Source: Microbulbifer celer (GTDB lineage Bacteria; Pseudomonadota; Gammaproteobacteria; Pseudomonadales; Cellvibrionaceae). From it: a stretch of DNA of 64,000 nucleotides. The notes beneath the pieces were generated by a model. The model did not search any database, had not been told where the DNA came from, and saw nothing but the letters and a program-made list of their open reading frames with translations. The stretch lies in the NCBI RefSeq assembly GCF_020991125.1, contig NZ_CP087715.1, positions 3,339,001 to 3,403,000 on the forward strand, written 5' to 3'. This document shows positions 1 to 8,511 of this stretch, in pieces. Numbering within the stretch: position 1 is the first letter of the stretch; each line of letters starts with the position of its first letter. Both the position numbers and the translations under genes were made by a program.

Positions 1-106
1 CGGCCTCGCTGTTACCGGTTTTACAGCCCAGAACGTCGCAATAAAACTGCCTGGCAGTTTCCAGATCACCGGCGGGGATCGCCAGATGCATGCAGTTGGA
101 TTTCAT
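1..106 (-). CDS. VOC family protein, N-terminal fragment
   Basis: Only the first 35 codons are inside the window; the gene runs off the left edge. The visible peptide begins with a hydrophobic beta-strand, then a helix with the signature D-x-E-T-A-R-x-F-Y and a following V-L-G-C, which is the start of a glyoxalase/bleomycin-resistance (vicinal oxygen chelate) fold. The ATG at 104-106 is preceded on the minus strand by a GGAGAG ribosome site. Substrate and enzyme class cannot be told from this fragment; many members are small dioxygenases or lactoylglutathione-lyase-like proteins. Confidence 0.75.
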   Translation of the reverse strand, partial: MKSNCMHLAIPAGDLETARQFYCDVLGCKTGNSEA

Positions 107-428
107 GGCCTCTCTCCAGGAGTTTGGGAGCCGGCGCTACGGCGTCCCGACAGATTGCCCACTGCGTGAAGTACTGGGAGTTTAGTAGAACGAACTTGTG
201 GTGGGCTGTATTGCGCGCAGATCTCCGCAACTGGCAGGAGCTCAACCGAAATCCACGCAATGCACGACAGCAGACAGCATCCGCCGCTTAGTCGGAGACT
301 CAGATACGCTCCCGCCCCCTGTTCAGCCGGTAAAAATTGGCAATCGGCTTCAAATTCCGGTAAATTTCGCGGCTATTTTTTGACCAGCGCCGTATCCGCG
401 CCCTTTCCGTGCTGACTCAGAGGTACCG
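107..428. other. Intergenic region between divergent genes
   Basis: 322 bases separate the VOC gene from the Tsx-like gene and should hold both promoters. The octamer CCGGTAAA occurs twice within about 30 bases near 330-365, and an AGCCG/CGGCT inverted repeat brackets the first copy. I see no classical purine riboswitch or PurR box, although the downstream genes concern nucleobases. Small open frames here have no convincing ribosome sites. Confidence 0.4.
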
Positions 429-1226
429 ATGAAGCTCACCCGCACCCTCTTGTCGATGGCCTCTGGCCTCGTGTCCCTGTCCGCTGCTTTTGTCACCCAC
501 GCCGAGGTGTTCTGGCAGGACAACAGCCTGACCCTGTTACACGGGCGCGACTACAAGGTCAACTACAGCCTGAGTACGGATGACACCACCCGCAGTGTAG
601 TGACCTTTGAGCACGCCAGCGGCCACAGCTGGGGCGATCTGTTTCTGTTCTCTGACTACCTCTCTTCCAGCGATGACTCCAGCGAGCTGTATACCGAGAT
701 CGCTCCCCGTGTGAGTCTTGGAAAGCTGAGCGGCAACGAGCTGTCACTCGGCCCGGTGAAAGATGTCCTGCTGGCAGGACAAGTGGAACTCGGCAATATG
801 GATGATCCGGACCATCTCACCGCGACGGGGCCGCACTTCACCAACAAGCTCGCCGGTGTGGGCTTCGACCTGGCGGTACCGGGCTTCAATTATTTCCAGG
901 CCAATGTTTACCACCGCAATAACGACGATGCTGCAGACAACGAGCAACTGACCCTCGCGTGGGCACTGCCGTTTTCACTCGGCAGCGCAGACTTTCTTTA
1001 CGACGGCTTTATGGACTGGGCCAGCGCCTCGCGGGACGCGCACCCCAGCTTCAACGTTACCTCCCAGTTGAAGTGGGATCTTGGCAGCTACTGGGGGCAG
1101 CCCAAGAGCCTGTACGCGGGGATCGAGTACGTGCACTGGGACGACAAGTTCGGGATTGAGGACGGCACCTTCGGTGTGGATTCCAATGAACGCAATGTGA
1201 ACCTGCTGGTGAAGTACCACTTCTGA
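429..1226 (+). CDS. Tsx-like nucleoside-specific outer membrane channel
   Basis: 265 residues. A Sec signal peptide of about 25 residues ends in T-H-A before E-V-F-W, and the mature protein has alternating aromatic/polar strands typical of a beta-barrel, finishing with the terminal phenylalanine recognised by the BAM machinery. The early V-F-W-x-D-N-S-L-T-L-L-x-G motif and the overall length fit the Tsx/OmpK family of nucleoside channels. A purine permease gene follows 60 bases downstream, which supports a role in letting nucleosides or nucleobases across the outer membrane. The name rests on family resemblance; a general small barrel cannot be fully excluded. Confidence 0.8.
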   Translation: MKLTRTLLSMASGLVSLSAAFVTHAEVFWQDNSLTLLHGRDYKVNYSLSTDDTTRSVVTFEHASGHSWGDLFLFSDYLSSSDDSSELYTEIAPRVSLGKLSGNELSLGPVKDVLLAGQVELGNMDDPDHLTATGPHFTNKLAGVGFDLAVPGFNYFQANVYHRNNDDAADNEQLTLAWALPFSLGSADFLYDGFMDWASASRDAHPSFNVTSQLKWDLGSYWGQPKSLYAGIEYVHWDDKFGIEDGTFGVDSNERNVNLLVKYHF

Positions 1227-1286
1227 TTCCAGCCGGTGCTTTTTCGATTTTCAAACGTGACATCAGAATCCAGACCAGGCAGTACC

Positions 1287-2636
1287 ATGACCGACCAAGC
1301 GACCTCTCCCACATCGACAACACCTAACAGCCCCACTCGGCGCGGACTGCTGGAGCGCCTGTTTCAGCTGTCCGAACGCCAGACAAGCGTCCGCCAGGAA
1401 GTGATTGCGGGCCTGACCACCTTTCTGACCATGGCCTATATCATTTTCGTGAACCCGAATGTGATGGCGGCAGCCGGCATGGATCAGGGCGCAGTATTTA
1501 CCGCCACCTGCCTCGCTGCGGCGGTGGGCTGCCTGATCATGGGCCTGTATGCCAATTACCCCTTCGCGCTGGCCCCGGGTATGGGCCTGAATGCGTTCTT
1601 CAGCTACGTGGTCGTGGGTGAGATGGGCTACAGCTGGCAGGTGGCACTGGGGGCGGTGTTTATCTCCGGTGTGGTGTTCCTGCTGCTGAGTATTTTCCGC
1701 GTGCGTCAGTGGGTCATCGACAGCATCCCCATGTCCCTGCGCCAGGCACTGGCAGCAGGTGTGGGACTCTTTCTCGCGATCATTGCGCTGAAGAGCGCCG
1801 GCATTGTTACCGCCAGTCCGGCCACCCTGGTGACTCTGGGGGATGTGACCTCCAGCGATGCGGTGCTTGCCGCCCTGAGCTTTGTATTGATCGCCGCACT
1901 CGCCTACCGGCGGGTACTGGGGGCAGTGATGATCGGGATTCTCGCAGTCACGGCCATTGCACTGGTGATGGGCAAGGTACAGTTTGGCGGTGTGGTCTCC
2001 GCGCCGCCGAGCATGGCGCCCACCTTCCTGCAGCTGGATATTGCCGGCGCGTTTAACGTCGGCATGATCAGCGTGATCTTCGCGTTTCTGTTCGTCGACC
2101 TGTTCGATACCGCCGGCACCCTGTTGAGTACTGCCGACCGCGCCAGACTGTTGGACCAAGACGGTAAACTGCCCGGTATGGGCAAGGCGCTGATGGCAGA
2201 CAGTTCCGCCTCCACCGTGGGCTCCCTGATCGGCTCTTCCACTACCACCACTTATGTCGAAAGTACGGCAGGCGTCGCCGCTGGAGGTCGCACCGGTCTC
2301 ACTGCGGTGGTGTGTGCGGGGCTGTTCCTGCTGGCACTGTTCTTCTCACCTCTGGTAGGCATGGTGCCCGCCTGCGCCACCGCCGGCGCACTGATGTACG
2401 TGGCGGTACTGATGACCTCCGGGCTCTCTTCCATCGATTGGGACGACATTACCGAGGCGGCGCCGGCAGTGATTGCCGCGGTGATGATGCCGCTGTCGTT
2501 CTCCATCGCCAACGGCATCGCGCTGGGCTTTATCGCCTACGCCCTGATCAAGACCCTGAGCGGTCGCTACAAAGATGTGAGCATCAGTGTGTACGCACTG
2601 GCGGCCCTGTTCGTGGCCAAATTCATCTTCTTCTGA
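1287..2636 (+). CDS. NCS2 family purine permease (AzgA/PbuG-like)
   Basis: 449 residues with about a dozen membrane segments. The block G-L-T-T-F-L-T-M-A-Y-I-I-F-V-N-P near residues 40-55, then A-P-G-M-G-L-N-A-F-F, D-L-F-D-T-A-G-T-L and the G-S-S-T-T-T-T-Y-V-E-S-T-A-G motif are hallmarks of proton-coupled adenine/guanine/hypoxanthine transporters of the AzgA branch. The ATG at 1287 is preferred over a GTG at 1236 because family members begin shortly before the R-Q-T-S-V-R-x-E motif. It probably works with the upstream Tsx-like porin: outer-membrane diffusion followed by inner-membrane active uptake. Which purine is carried cannot be read from sequence. Confidence 0.92.
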   Translation: MTDQATSPTSTTPNSPTRRGLLERLFQLSERQTSVRQEVIAGLTTFLTMAYIIFVNPNVMAAAGMDQGAVFTATCLAAAVGCLIMGLYANYPFALAPGMGLNAFFSYVVVGEMGYSWQVALGAVFISGVVFLLLSIFRVRQWVIDSIPMSLRQALAAGVGLFLAIIALKSAGIVTASPATLVTLGDVTSSDAVLAALSFVLIAALAYRRVLGAVMIGILAVTAIALVMGKVQFGGVVSAPPSMAPTFLQLDIAGAFNVGMISVIFAFLFVDLFDTAGTLLSTADRARLLDQDGKLPGMGKALMADSSASTVGSLIGSSTTTTYVESTAGVAAGGRTGLTAVVCAGLFLLALFFSPLVGMVPACATAGALMYVAVLMTSGLSSIDWDDITEAAPAVIAAVMMPLSFSIANGIALGFIAYALIKTLSGRYKDVSISVYALAALFVAKFIFF

Positions 2637-2741
2637 CATCTCACATTCGCGGCGCCCTCCCTCTGTTAGCTGTCTTTCTATACTCTGTCCTATCACCGCT
2701 ACCGCGGTTCACAAGAACACGATGGAAAGACCGGAGGGCGC

Positions 2742-3188
2742 TTGCGCTACTGTATATCCTACGGAATCCTGACCGCCTGCCTGTGGCTTTCTGCCTGCGC
2801 CAACCCCGTCAACCTCGCCACTCCCCCACCGTCGGAGCCCCCCGCGATTGCCTGCCGCGCAGGTGAATCACTACAGGTTTACAATCGACTGTATTTCGGA
2901 ACACGGAGACCCGGAGGCGCGGTGAGCAACGCAGAGTGGGAAGACTTCCTGCGGGAAGTGATTACACCGCGTTTTCCCGAGGGTTTGACGGTACTCACGG
3001 GTAGGGGACAGTGGCAAACAACGACAGGTCATATTGTGCGGGAGCGTAGCTATGTACTCACTGTGGTATATCCGGAGCGCGCCGAGAAAGAAACCGCCGT
3101 TGCGGAAGTCATTCAAGCCTACAAAAATCAATTCAATCAGGAATCCGTACTGCGGATACGAAGCCAGGCCTGTGTCTCATTTGACTGA
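2742..3188 (+). CDS. DUF3574 lipoprotein
   Basis: 148 residues starting at a TTG with a strong GGAGG site four bases upstream. The lipobox L-S-A-C places the lipidated cysteine at residue 19. The remainder shows the DUF3574 pattern: L-Y-F-G-T, then E-W-x-x-F-L-R-E-V-I-T-P-R-F-P-E-G-L-T-V, then G-Q-W and a strand with V-L-T-V-V-Y. DUF3574 proteins are small periplasmic proteins of unknown function. It lies about 105 bases after the permease and could be cotranscribed, but there is no functional link to purine uptake that I can show. Confidence 0.82.
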   Translation: MRYCISYGILTACLWLSACANPVNLATPPPSEPPAIACRAGESLQVYNRLYFGTRRPGGAVSNAEWEDFLREVITPRFPEGLTVLTGRGQWQTTTGHIVRERSYVLTVVYPERAEKETAVAEVIQAYKNQFNQESVLRIRSQACVSFD

Positions 3189-3513
3189 CTTCTGCCATTC
3201 CGGCGCTGCCTCACTCAATACCCTTCTAACCCAAATAACTTCCCTGGCCCAAATACCGGCCCGACTTATCGCATGTAGAATATTCGTGCCAGAGTCGATT
3301 AAATCATTCACCGCAACCAGTTGATCAAACTCACACCGCCAAAGTGCACGATCGTACCAACTTCCTCTTCCTCCGTTACGAAACCCAGAGAATCGTTAAT
3401 TTTGTAATCTGATGAAATGTACTCAACTGAAAAATTTCGGTAGAGTTTTTGATTCTTCAGAGCTCGCAAACCCGAGTCTCTGCCCCTTAAGGAATATTGA
3501 AAAGGAAGTTTCG
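3189..3513. other. Gene-free AT-richer stretch upstream of unknown module
   Basis: 325 bases with visibly lower GC than the genes to the left. Translation can be extended leftward from the next gene to 3412, but that extension lacks a ribosome site and reads as random sequence, whereas 3514 has AAAGGAAG upstream. The stretch probably contains the promoter of the three-gene module. I see no attachment site, tRNA end or insertion-sequence remnant marking a boundary. Confidence 0.4.
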
Positions 3514-4773
3514 ATGAGCCAGCTACCTGCCTCTGCCAGCTACACCGGTGTTAAGCCATATCGTCCTGCTGGTGCTGGGCGCACATTGTTTGCAAATTCT
3601 CAGAATCAACAGATGCTAGATGGATTCTGGGCTTTAGCCGAAGAAGACAGTAGTCAAGGCTACCATGCCAAAGCAGTAAAGAAGGCAGTAAATGAGCTGA
3701 GAGGTTGTACCGCGCCTGTCAACTCTTACATGAAGGACGGAAACCCTAATCGCCGCTGTGTCGCATTCTCCGGGTTTGAGATCGAATATGAGCTTGGCAA
3801 CTACTATAGTGGTCCACAGACGGATGTCACAATTGTTGATATTCGCTGTACCAAGCAGGACGCTCGAGCAGAAAGAAAACCGGCTCTCTGGGATATTGGC
3901 TTCAATGAAAACAGCCAGGAATGGAAGAGCGCTATACATCCAACTCCAGTGATTAAATCAACAAAATCTGTTTCTGGAACGTCCAAGGATCCAATTAAAG
4001 TTGGAATCAACGGCTACGCTGCAGACCTAGCACATGCGGCCAGGATGCTGCCCATACATATTTTAAAAGGAAACAAAAAACTTATAACTGACTTTAAGAA
4101 TAAAGGTTACTATTTACTTTATACGCCACAATCTAAATCAATTTCAAAAGCCGGGTGGTCCTTTCTTCGGGACCTGGGAAAAGTCAGCGAATCTGACATG
4201 CAGTCAGCCCGTATTCTTTCTCACCAGATTATTCAGGCACACAAAAAGCAGCTCCATGTCGAATGGACGAGTCATCGAGGTGGATCCAAAGTGCTTACAG
4301 AAGCCATGAGGCTCGTTAAGAACTCGAGTGTCAACCTTGAACAGAGACAAAGAATATTTTTAAGTGATCATACATCCAGCCAATATGATGCTGACATTTT
4401 GCGCAGGGCAATAGGCATGGATACAAGTGATGAAAAATGGCACAACGCTACCCCGGGAATAGCACAGCTGATCGGAGGGAAGGATATAGGAACTGCAGAT
4501 GTTGCATGCTCAATAAACGAGCTCTTAAATCACACTCCTGCCGATGAGCGCATGGATAAACTTATTGACGCCGCCGAGAAGGGGTTCAAAACCGGAAAAA
4601 GCGCATATACTTTTGGCGTTACAATAGCTGGCTTAGCAACTAAATTTGGCATAACTCGAGGAGTTGCTGCCACAGTAATCCACGTCATCGCTTCAAGCAT
4701 ACCAAAATATAACGAAGATTATCATAGCGGTAACTTATCCCCATACAAAGCAATGCTGAAAAGAGGGAAGTAA
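3514..4773 (+). CDS. Protein of unknown function, possible hydrolase-like core
   Basis: 419 residues, not recognised. The ATG at 3514 follows AAAGGAAG. The middle (about residues 170-290) alternates strands and helices: a strand with Y-Y-L-L-Y-T-P-Q-S, a helix, then H-V-E-W-T-S-H-R-G-G-S followed by a helix. This resembles the strand-elbow-helix of alpha/beta hydrolases of the W-x-x-H-S-Q-G-G type, but the nucleophile position would be arginine, so activity is doubtful. The last 60 residues contain a glycine/alanine-rich hydrophobic stretch (Y-T-F-G-V-T-I-A-G-L-A) that could touch membranes. Codon use is AT-rich compared with neighbours, suggesting acquisition. It is followed two bases after its stop by the next unknown gene, so the two are surely translated together. 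Confidence 0.75.
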   Translation: MSQLPASASYTGVKPYRPAGAGRTLFANSQNQQMLDGFWALAEEDSSQGYHAKAVKKAVNELRGCTAPVNSYMKDGNPNRRCVAFSGFEIEYELGNYYSGPQTDVTIVDIRCTKQDARAERKPALWDIGFNENSQEWKSAIHPTPVIKSTKSVSGTSKDPIKVGINGYAADLAHAARMLPIHILKGNKKLITDFKNKGYYLLYTPQSKSISKAGWSFLRDLGKVSESDMQSARILSHQIIQAHKKQLHVEWTSHRGGSKVLTEAMRLVKNSSVNLEQRQRIFLSDHTSSQYDADILRRAIGMDTSDEKWHNATPGIAQLIGGKDIGTADVACSINELLNHTPADERMDKLIDAAEKGFKTGKSAYTFGVTIAGLATKFGITRGVAATVIHVIASSIPKYNEDYHSGNLSPYKAMLKRGK

Positions 4774-4775
4774 CG

Positions 4776-5825
4776 ATGCTCATTGGAACAGAAAAAAAAC
4801 CCAAAGGCCCAGATTTTTCAGCAGCCCGAAAAATAGAAAAAAATATTTCTGGAGCCAAGCTTAGCTTTTTGTCTCCCCCACACAATGACGCCTTCTCTAA
4901 CCTAAATAGCTGGGAGGAGGAGGCAGACAGCTTAGATACAAATGACGTTAACCAGTTTAAGCCAAAAAAACTTCCTGACGATAGCAGTTCAAGAGAGGTT
5001 AGTTGGTCAAGGGTTTACTCATCCACCTGGGAATACAGAGGTCTCCCAATTATCCAAGGCTATTGCGGTCATATGAATCTACTTGTGGATGTAAACAAGT
5101 TTCATAGCTTACCGGTAAATGAAAACCTTTTGGATAGCCAGGTATTAGCTGAGCAGATCTACCAGCACTATAGGGCTTCTATTCTTGACGACATGCATGA
5201 AGGGTTTTCAGATGACCCGAAGGACGTAACCACCTATCACTGGCCAAGTAGCCTCGGCCCGATAAACAATCAATGGGTTAGCAGAGGAGGAAGGGATTGG
5301 TTTTATTTTGAAGATCAACCATTAGTGAGCAATACCGAAATAGTTGAGTGGCATACTGCACTAGACCCAAAGCACAGCCTAGTTTTTCGATTTGTCATTA
5401 CCAGATCAGCCCCTAATGCCGGAAACCCTTTCCAAATAAATAAAAGAATAAGTCTGGAGAGCTTTACCGCATTGATGCACAAAATAATGGATACCGTTAA
5501 CCTAGAAACTGCTCCCACTTTGGAGGAGCCAGCTTCTGGTCAAGGAAATCCTAATAACAGCACCAAACCTGTATTTACACCTTCAAAGGAAGAGGTTGAA
5601 GAGGCTAAATACGTAATGTGGATGTGGAGCGCAAGGGGTTATACAAACCCAGACCGGAATAAAGAAAGTAGCCACCGTGCAAACAGAGAAGAAGTCTCTA
5701 CTTTTATCGACGAGAAGATAAAACCACGTCCTCTAACTGATAGCTACCCTTTAGAAGAAACACAACACCTTTCCGGCCCAAGCATCCACCCAGAAACCAA
5801 GTTCCAAAAGGCCTGTATTAAGTAG
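4776..5825 (+). CDS. Protein of unknown function, partner of preceding gene
   Basis: 349 residues, not recognised. It starts two bases after the upstream stop codon with GAGGGAAG as ribosome site, so translational coupling is likely. No signal peptide or membrane segment. A probable globular domain occupies about residues 70-250 and is rich in tryptophan, tyrosine and charged residues (W-S-R-V-Y, D-W-F-Y-F-E, I-V-E-W-H-T, L-V-F-R-F-V-I-T-R). The tail after residue 255 is proline-, serine- and charge-rich and looks disordered. Base composition is AT-rich like its partner. Possible roles are a chaperone, adaptor or immunity-like partner of the preceding protein, but this is only context; no motif proves it. 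Confidence 0.72.
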   Translation: MLIGTEKKPKGPDFSAARKIEKNISGAKLSFLSPPHNDAFSNLNSWEEEADSLDTNDVNQFKPKKLPDDSSSREVSWSRVYSSTWEYRGLPIIQGYCGHMNLLVDVNKFHSLPVNENLLDSQVLAEQIYQHYRASILDDMHEGFSDDPKDVTTYHWPSSLGPINNQWVSRGGRDWFYFEDQPLVSNTEIVEWHTALDPKHSLVFRFVITRSAPNAGNPFQINKRISLESFTALMHKIMDTVNLETAPTLEEPASGQGNPNNSTKPVFTPSKEEVEEAKYVMWMWSARGYTNPDRNKESSHRANREEVSTFIDEKIKPRPLTDSYPLEETQHLSGPSIHPETKFQKACIK

Positions 5826-5833
5826 CCATCATC

Positions 5834-6229
5834 ATGCCCCCGTGTTCATGGCATAAACTCAAGCTAAAACACCTGGATAAATCGGTGGGATTCCGTGCAG
5901 GCTCCGAAAACCTCCGCTCTCAACTCCACTCCGCCTTTATACAACTCGCCGCCAAGGGTGGAGATGTAAAAGCCACACTGATGGTCCACCACCAGCTTCA
6001 CGGCTGGCTGAAGGTTTGCGATTCCGATCAGCGCTATCCGATCATTACCAATCCACTACAACTGGATTTTTCCAACTTGTGGCAATCCGTCATCTACACT
6101 CTGGCAGAAGCCGATAGCTGGCCCAGTGATGAAGAGAAACTTCGCCGGAAGCTGGAACGGCAGATGCGCCGTCGTGCTGAGACCGCCGCAGCGAGGCGCA
6201 GCCGTTTCCATATTGTAAAAACCACCTGA
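5834..6229 (+). CDS. Small basic protein of unknown function
   Basis: 131 residues, not recognised. It begins eight bases after the preceding stop, but I see no good ribosome site before the ATG, so translation may depend on reinitiation. Base composition returns to the high GC of the host. The first 85 residues look folded (helix with F-I-Q-L-A-A-K-G-G-D-V-K-A then a strand around Y-P-I-I-T-N-P-L); residues 95-125 form a very basic helix with R-R-K-L-E-R-Q-M-R-R-R that could bind nucleic acid or another protein. It may be an old host gene rather than part of the AT-rich pair. Confidence 0.6.
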   Translation: MPPCSWHKLKLKHLDKSVGFRAGSENLRSQLHSAFIQLAAKGGDVKATLMVHHQLHGWLKVCDSDQRYPIITNPLQLDFSNLWQSVIYTLAEADSWPSDEEKLRRKLERQMRRRAETAAARRSRFHIVKTT

Positions 6230-6248
6230 CAGAATCGTCAGGGTAATT

Positions 6249-7418
6249 TCATGTTACCGCCATGCCTTCTGTCATCACTTTGCGCCGGGATAACCGACGC
6301 CCGACAGCTATCGCAGGCCTCTCTATAAGATAAAACGTACAGGTTGCGATAAGGAGAGTGATCGCAAACCCGGCTGACATGTACACCCACAGGGCCCAAT
6401 TCTCAGTGAACCCGGCCCATGATTGCTTATTCGTCCAGTGTACAATCCTCATTGCAACAGGATGGAAAAGGTAGATCGAGTAGCTAATCAACCCGAACCA
6501 GGCCAGTATTCCTGGCACCCGCCATGGGATGAAAATCGCCAGCAGAAAAATTGCCAGTGCAATCAAGTATGCTGCACCAAAGCGCACTGGCTGATCTACC
6601 ACGCTAAAGCCCAGAAAGTGCAACATCAGTACCAGTGCAGGTATACCGAAAGCTGCGGCCGGTGCGGTTAAGAAAAACAGTTTTCTACTGAGGGGATGTT
6701 CTTCCCAGAACACTGCTCTCAGCAACGTTCCACAAAACATAATCGAGAGAAAATAAGGAATATAGCGTAGTTCCGCTGAAATACTTTCCTCTCCTGCAAT
6801 ACTGCGCAACAACAGCTCCTGCCCCACAAACACAAACAGGCAGCCCCCTGCAAAAAATGTCAGGAACACCATATTTTTCATCTTGCCGCTAAAAAACAAG
6901 CAGGCGCAGAGGATGTAGAAAATCAGCTCTACTTGTAGGGTCCAGTACAACCCTTGAATATGCTCCTGCCCCAACAGCTTTTGCATCATTGATAAATTTG
7001 TAATGACAGCTATGGGTTCCCAATGCCGGTTTGCCAATATACTGCCCGCCATAAGCGCGACCAGTATCGAAACCCAGTAAACGGGGTAGAGCCTGAATAA
7101 GCGGCGGATAGCAAACTTCTTTAATGCCCCGGGACCAGAGGAGAAACTGTGGGGAATAATAAAGCCGGATATGAGGAAGAAGCAGACTACGCCAATGCGG
7201 CCAAAATCTACGCTCCAGGCAAGGTCTGCCAACCAGCTACCACGTTCCGCGACGCCGGGAATTTTCACAAATGATTCCGAGGTATGCTGCCAAACAACCA
7301 AAAGTGCGGCGATTCCCCGCAATGCATCCAGACGATCCAATCTTGCCACGACTGCTCCCATTACTGATTTGGCGGCGGCGCCACCCTGAACAGGGTGCAA
7401 TATATCATTTCCAGCCAC
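6249..7418 (-). CDS. Acyltransferase family 3 membrane protein
   Basis: 389 residues with about ten membrane segments. The N-terminal R-L-D-x-L-D-A-L-R-G-I-A-A-L-L-V-V-W-Q-H is the signature of OafA/NodX-type O-acyltransferases, including the histidine thought to be catalytic; S-G-F-I-I-P-H-S follows near residue 85. Such proteins move acyl groups onto surface polysaccharides, lipid A or small molecules. The GTG at 7418 gives a 14-base overlap with the upstream LysR gene; an ATG at 7361 is an alternative start and lies closer to the family signature. The overlap suggests cotranscription with the regulator, but a metabolic link is not evident. Confidence 0.88.
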   Translation of the reverse strand: MAGNDILHPVQGGAAAKSVMGAVVARLDRLDALRGIAALLVVWQHTSESFVKIPGVAERGSWLADLAWSVDFGRIGVVCFFLISGFIIPHSFSSGPGALKKFAIRRLFRLYPVYWVSILVALMAGSILANRHWEPIAVITNLSMMQKLLGQEHIQGLYWTLQVELIFYILCACLFFSGKMKNMVFLTFFAGGCLFVFVGQELLLRSIAGEESISAELRYIPYFLSIMFCGTLLRAVFWEEHPLSRKLFFLTAPAAAFGIPALVLMLHFLGFSVVDQPVRFGAAYLIALAIFLLAIFIPWRVPGILAWFGLISYSIYLFHPVAMRIVHWTNKQSWAGFTENWALWVYMSAGFAITLLIATCTFYLIERPAIAVGRRLSRRKVMTEGMAVT

Positions 7419-8346
7419 TGCCCGCGTAATGCTCGGCCTTCAAACACTCCCACAGAGTACTCACAATCCTCGATGGCTTCGGCGATAACCGCTGAATCGC
7501 CACAAAATCACACTCGTATTGATATCGCTGCGGGCAGATCGCGCGGATCTCGCCTTTTTTGATAAACGTTTCCGCATAGTGATCCGGCAAGTAGCCGATA
7601 TAGCGGCCGGATTGCAGGCAGTGGGCGATGGCCTCCTGGTCATTGACGGTGATCGCGCGCTCGAGTCCGAGGCGGTTGCCCACTTCCATGTTTGGCGAGT
7701 GGTAGCCGAGGCCGGCGTATTTGCAGTTTCTGATCGCATCGTCATCGATGGAAATATCTGCAGTGTCGAACAGCGGGTGACGGTAGCCGCAGTAGAGATA
7801 CATCTGTTCATAGAACAGATGCTGATATTCCAGGCTCGGCGATGCGCGGTGCGCGGGGATTACTCCCAGCTGGAATCGCCCTTCCATCACGCCGCGCTCA
7901 ATCTCATTGATCGGCTCTATGTGGATATCCAGGGTCACCTCTGGTGCCAGATCGTCAAAACGGCTCAGGGCCTCCCCAATACGGGCATTCGGGTTGGTGA
8001 CCATTTTGTCAAACAGGGCGAGAGCGATGTGGCCGGTCATACGCCTGTGTACGTCGGCCACCTCTCCGCGGAAAGTATCCAGAGAAGCCAGCAAGCGCAG
8101 GGTGGCCTGATAGATCTGCTGGCCTTCGCGAGTGAGCGCAAAGCCGCCGCGGCCGCGCTGACACAGGGTGACCCCCAGGCGCACCTCCAGGTCCTTGATA
8201 TGGCGACTGATGGTCGATCGGCCAACGTTCAGCTCCAGCTCCGCCGCGGAGAAGCCACCGGCCTCCGCCACGGCACGGAATACCCGCAGCAGGCGCAAGT
8301 CGATATCGCTGAGCTGCCCCAGGAGGGCGGTTTGGGTGCGCGCCAT
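7405..8346 (-). CDS. LysR family transcriptional regulator
   Basis: 313 residues. The winged helix-turn-helix occupies about residues 15-75 (L-R-L-L-R-V-F-R-A-V-A-E-A-G-G-F-S-A-A-E, then R-S-T-I-S-R-H-I-K-D-L-E-x-R-L-G), followed by a periplasmic-binding-protein-like effector domain. The ATG at 8346 has GGAG eight bases upstream and is preferred over the TTG at 8358. The gene is divergent from the aminotransferase/dehydrogenase operon, with a palindrome between them, so it is the likely regulator of that operon; the effector could be beta-alanine, malonate semialdehyde or a related amine, but this is inferred. Confidence 0.93.
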   Translation of the reverse strand: MARTQTALLGQLSDIDLRLLRVFRAVAEAGGFSAAELELNVGRSTISRHIKDLEVRLGVTLCQRGRGGFALTREGQQIYQATLRLLASLDTFRGEVADVHRRMTGHIALALFDKMVTNPNARIGEALSRFDDLAPEVTLDIHIEPINEIERGVMEGRFQLGVIPAHRASPSLEYQHLFYEQMYLYCGYRHPLFDTADISIDDDAIRNCKYAGLGYHSPNMEVGNRLGLERAITVNDQEAIAHCLQSGRYIGYLPDHYAETFIKKGEIRAICPQRYQYECDFVAIQRLSPKPSRIVSTLWECLKAEHYAGSGWK

Positions 8347-8364
8347 GGCTGACTCCAACAGTTT

Positions 8365-8382
8365 GTTTCATATATATGAAAC
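8365..8382. promoter_or_regulatory. 18-bp perfect palindrome, likely LysR operator
   Basis: GTTTCATATATATGAAAC reads the same on both strands and lies 18 bases upstream of the LysR start, between divergent genes. A second copy of its half site, TATGAAAC, occurs at 8405-8412, exactly 30 bases further on, about three helical turns, so a dimer pair on one face of the DNA is possible. LysR proteins usually bind a dyad of T-N11-A form plus a weaker promoter-proximal site, which this arrangement matches. Confidence 0.6.
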
Positions 8383-8511
8383 CAAACATCGATTAATTGC
8401 AATTTATGAAACTTAAAAGCTCTTCTACATTTGGCACAACTACTTTTGACACAACTACCCAGTCATCAGGACTGGTCACTTAAACGGTCATTTGCGCCGG
8501 AAATAACAAAA

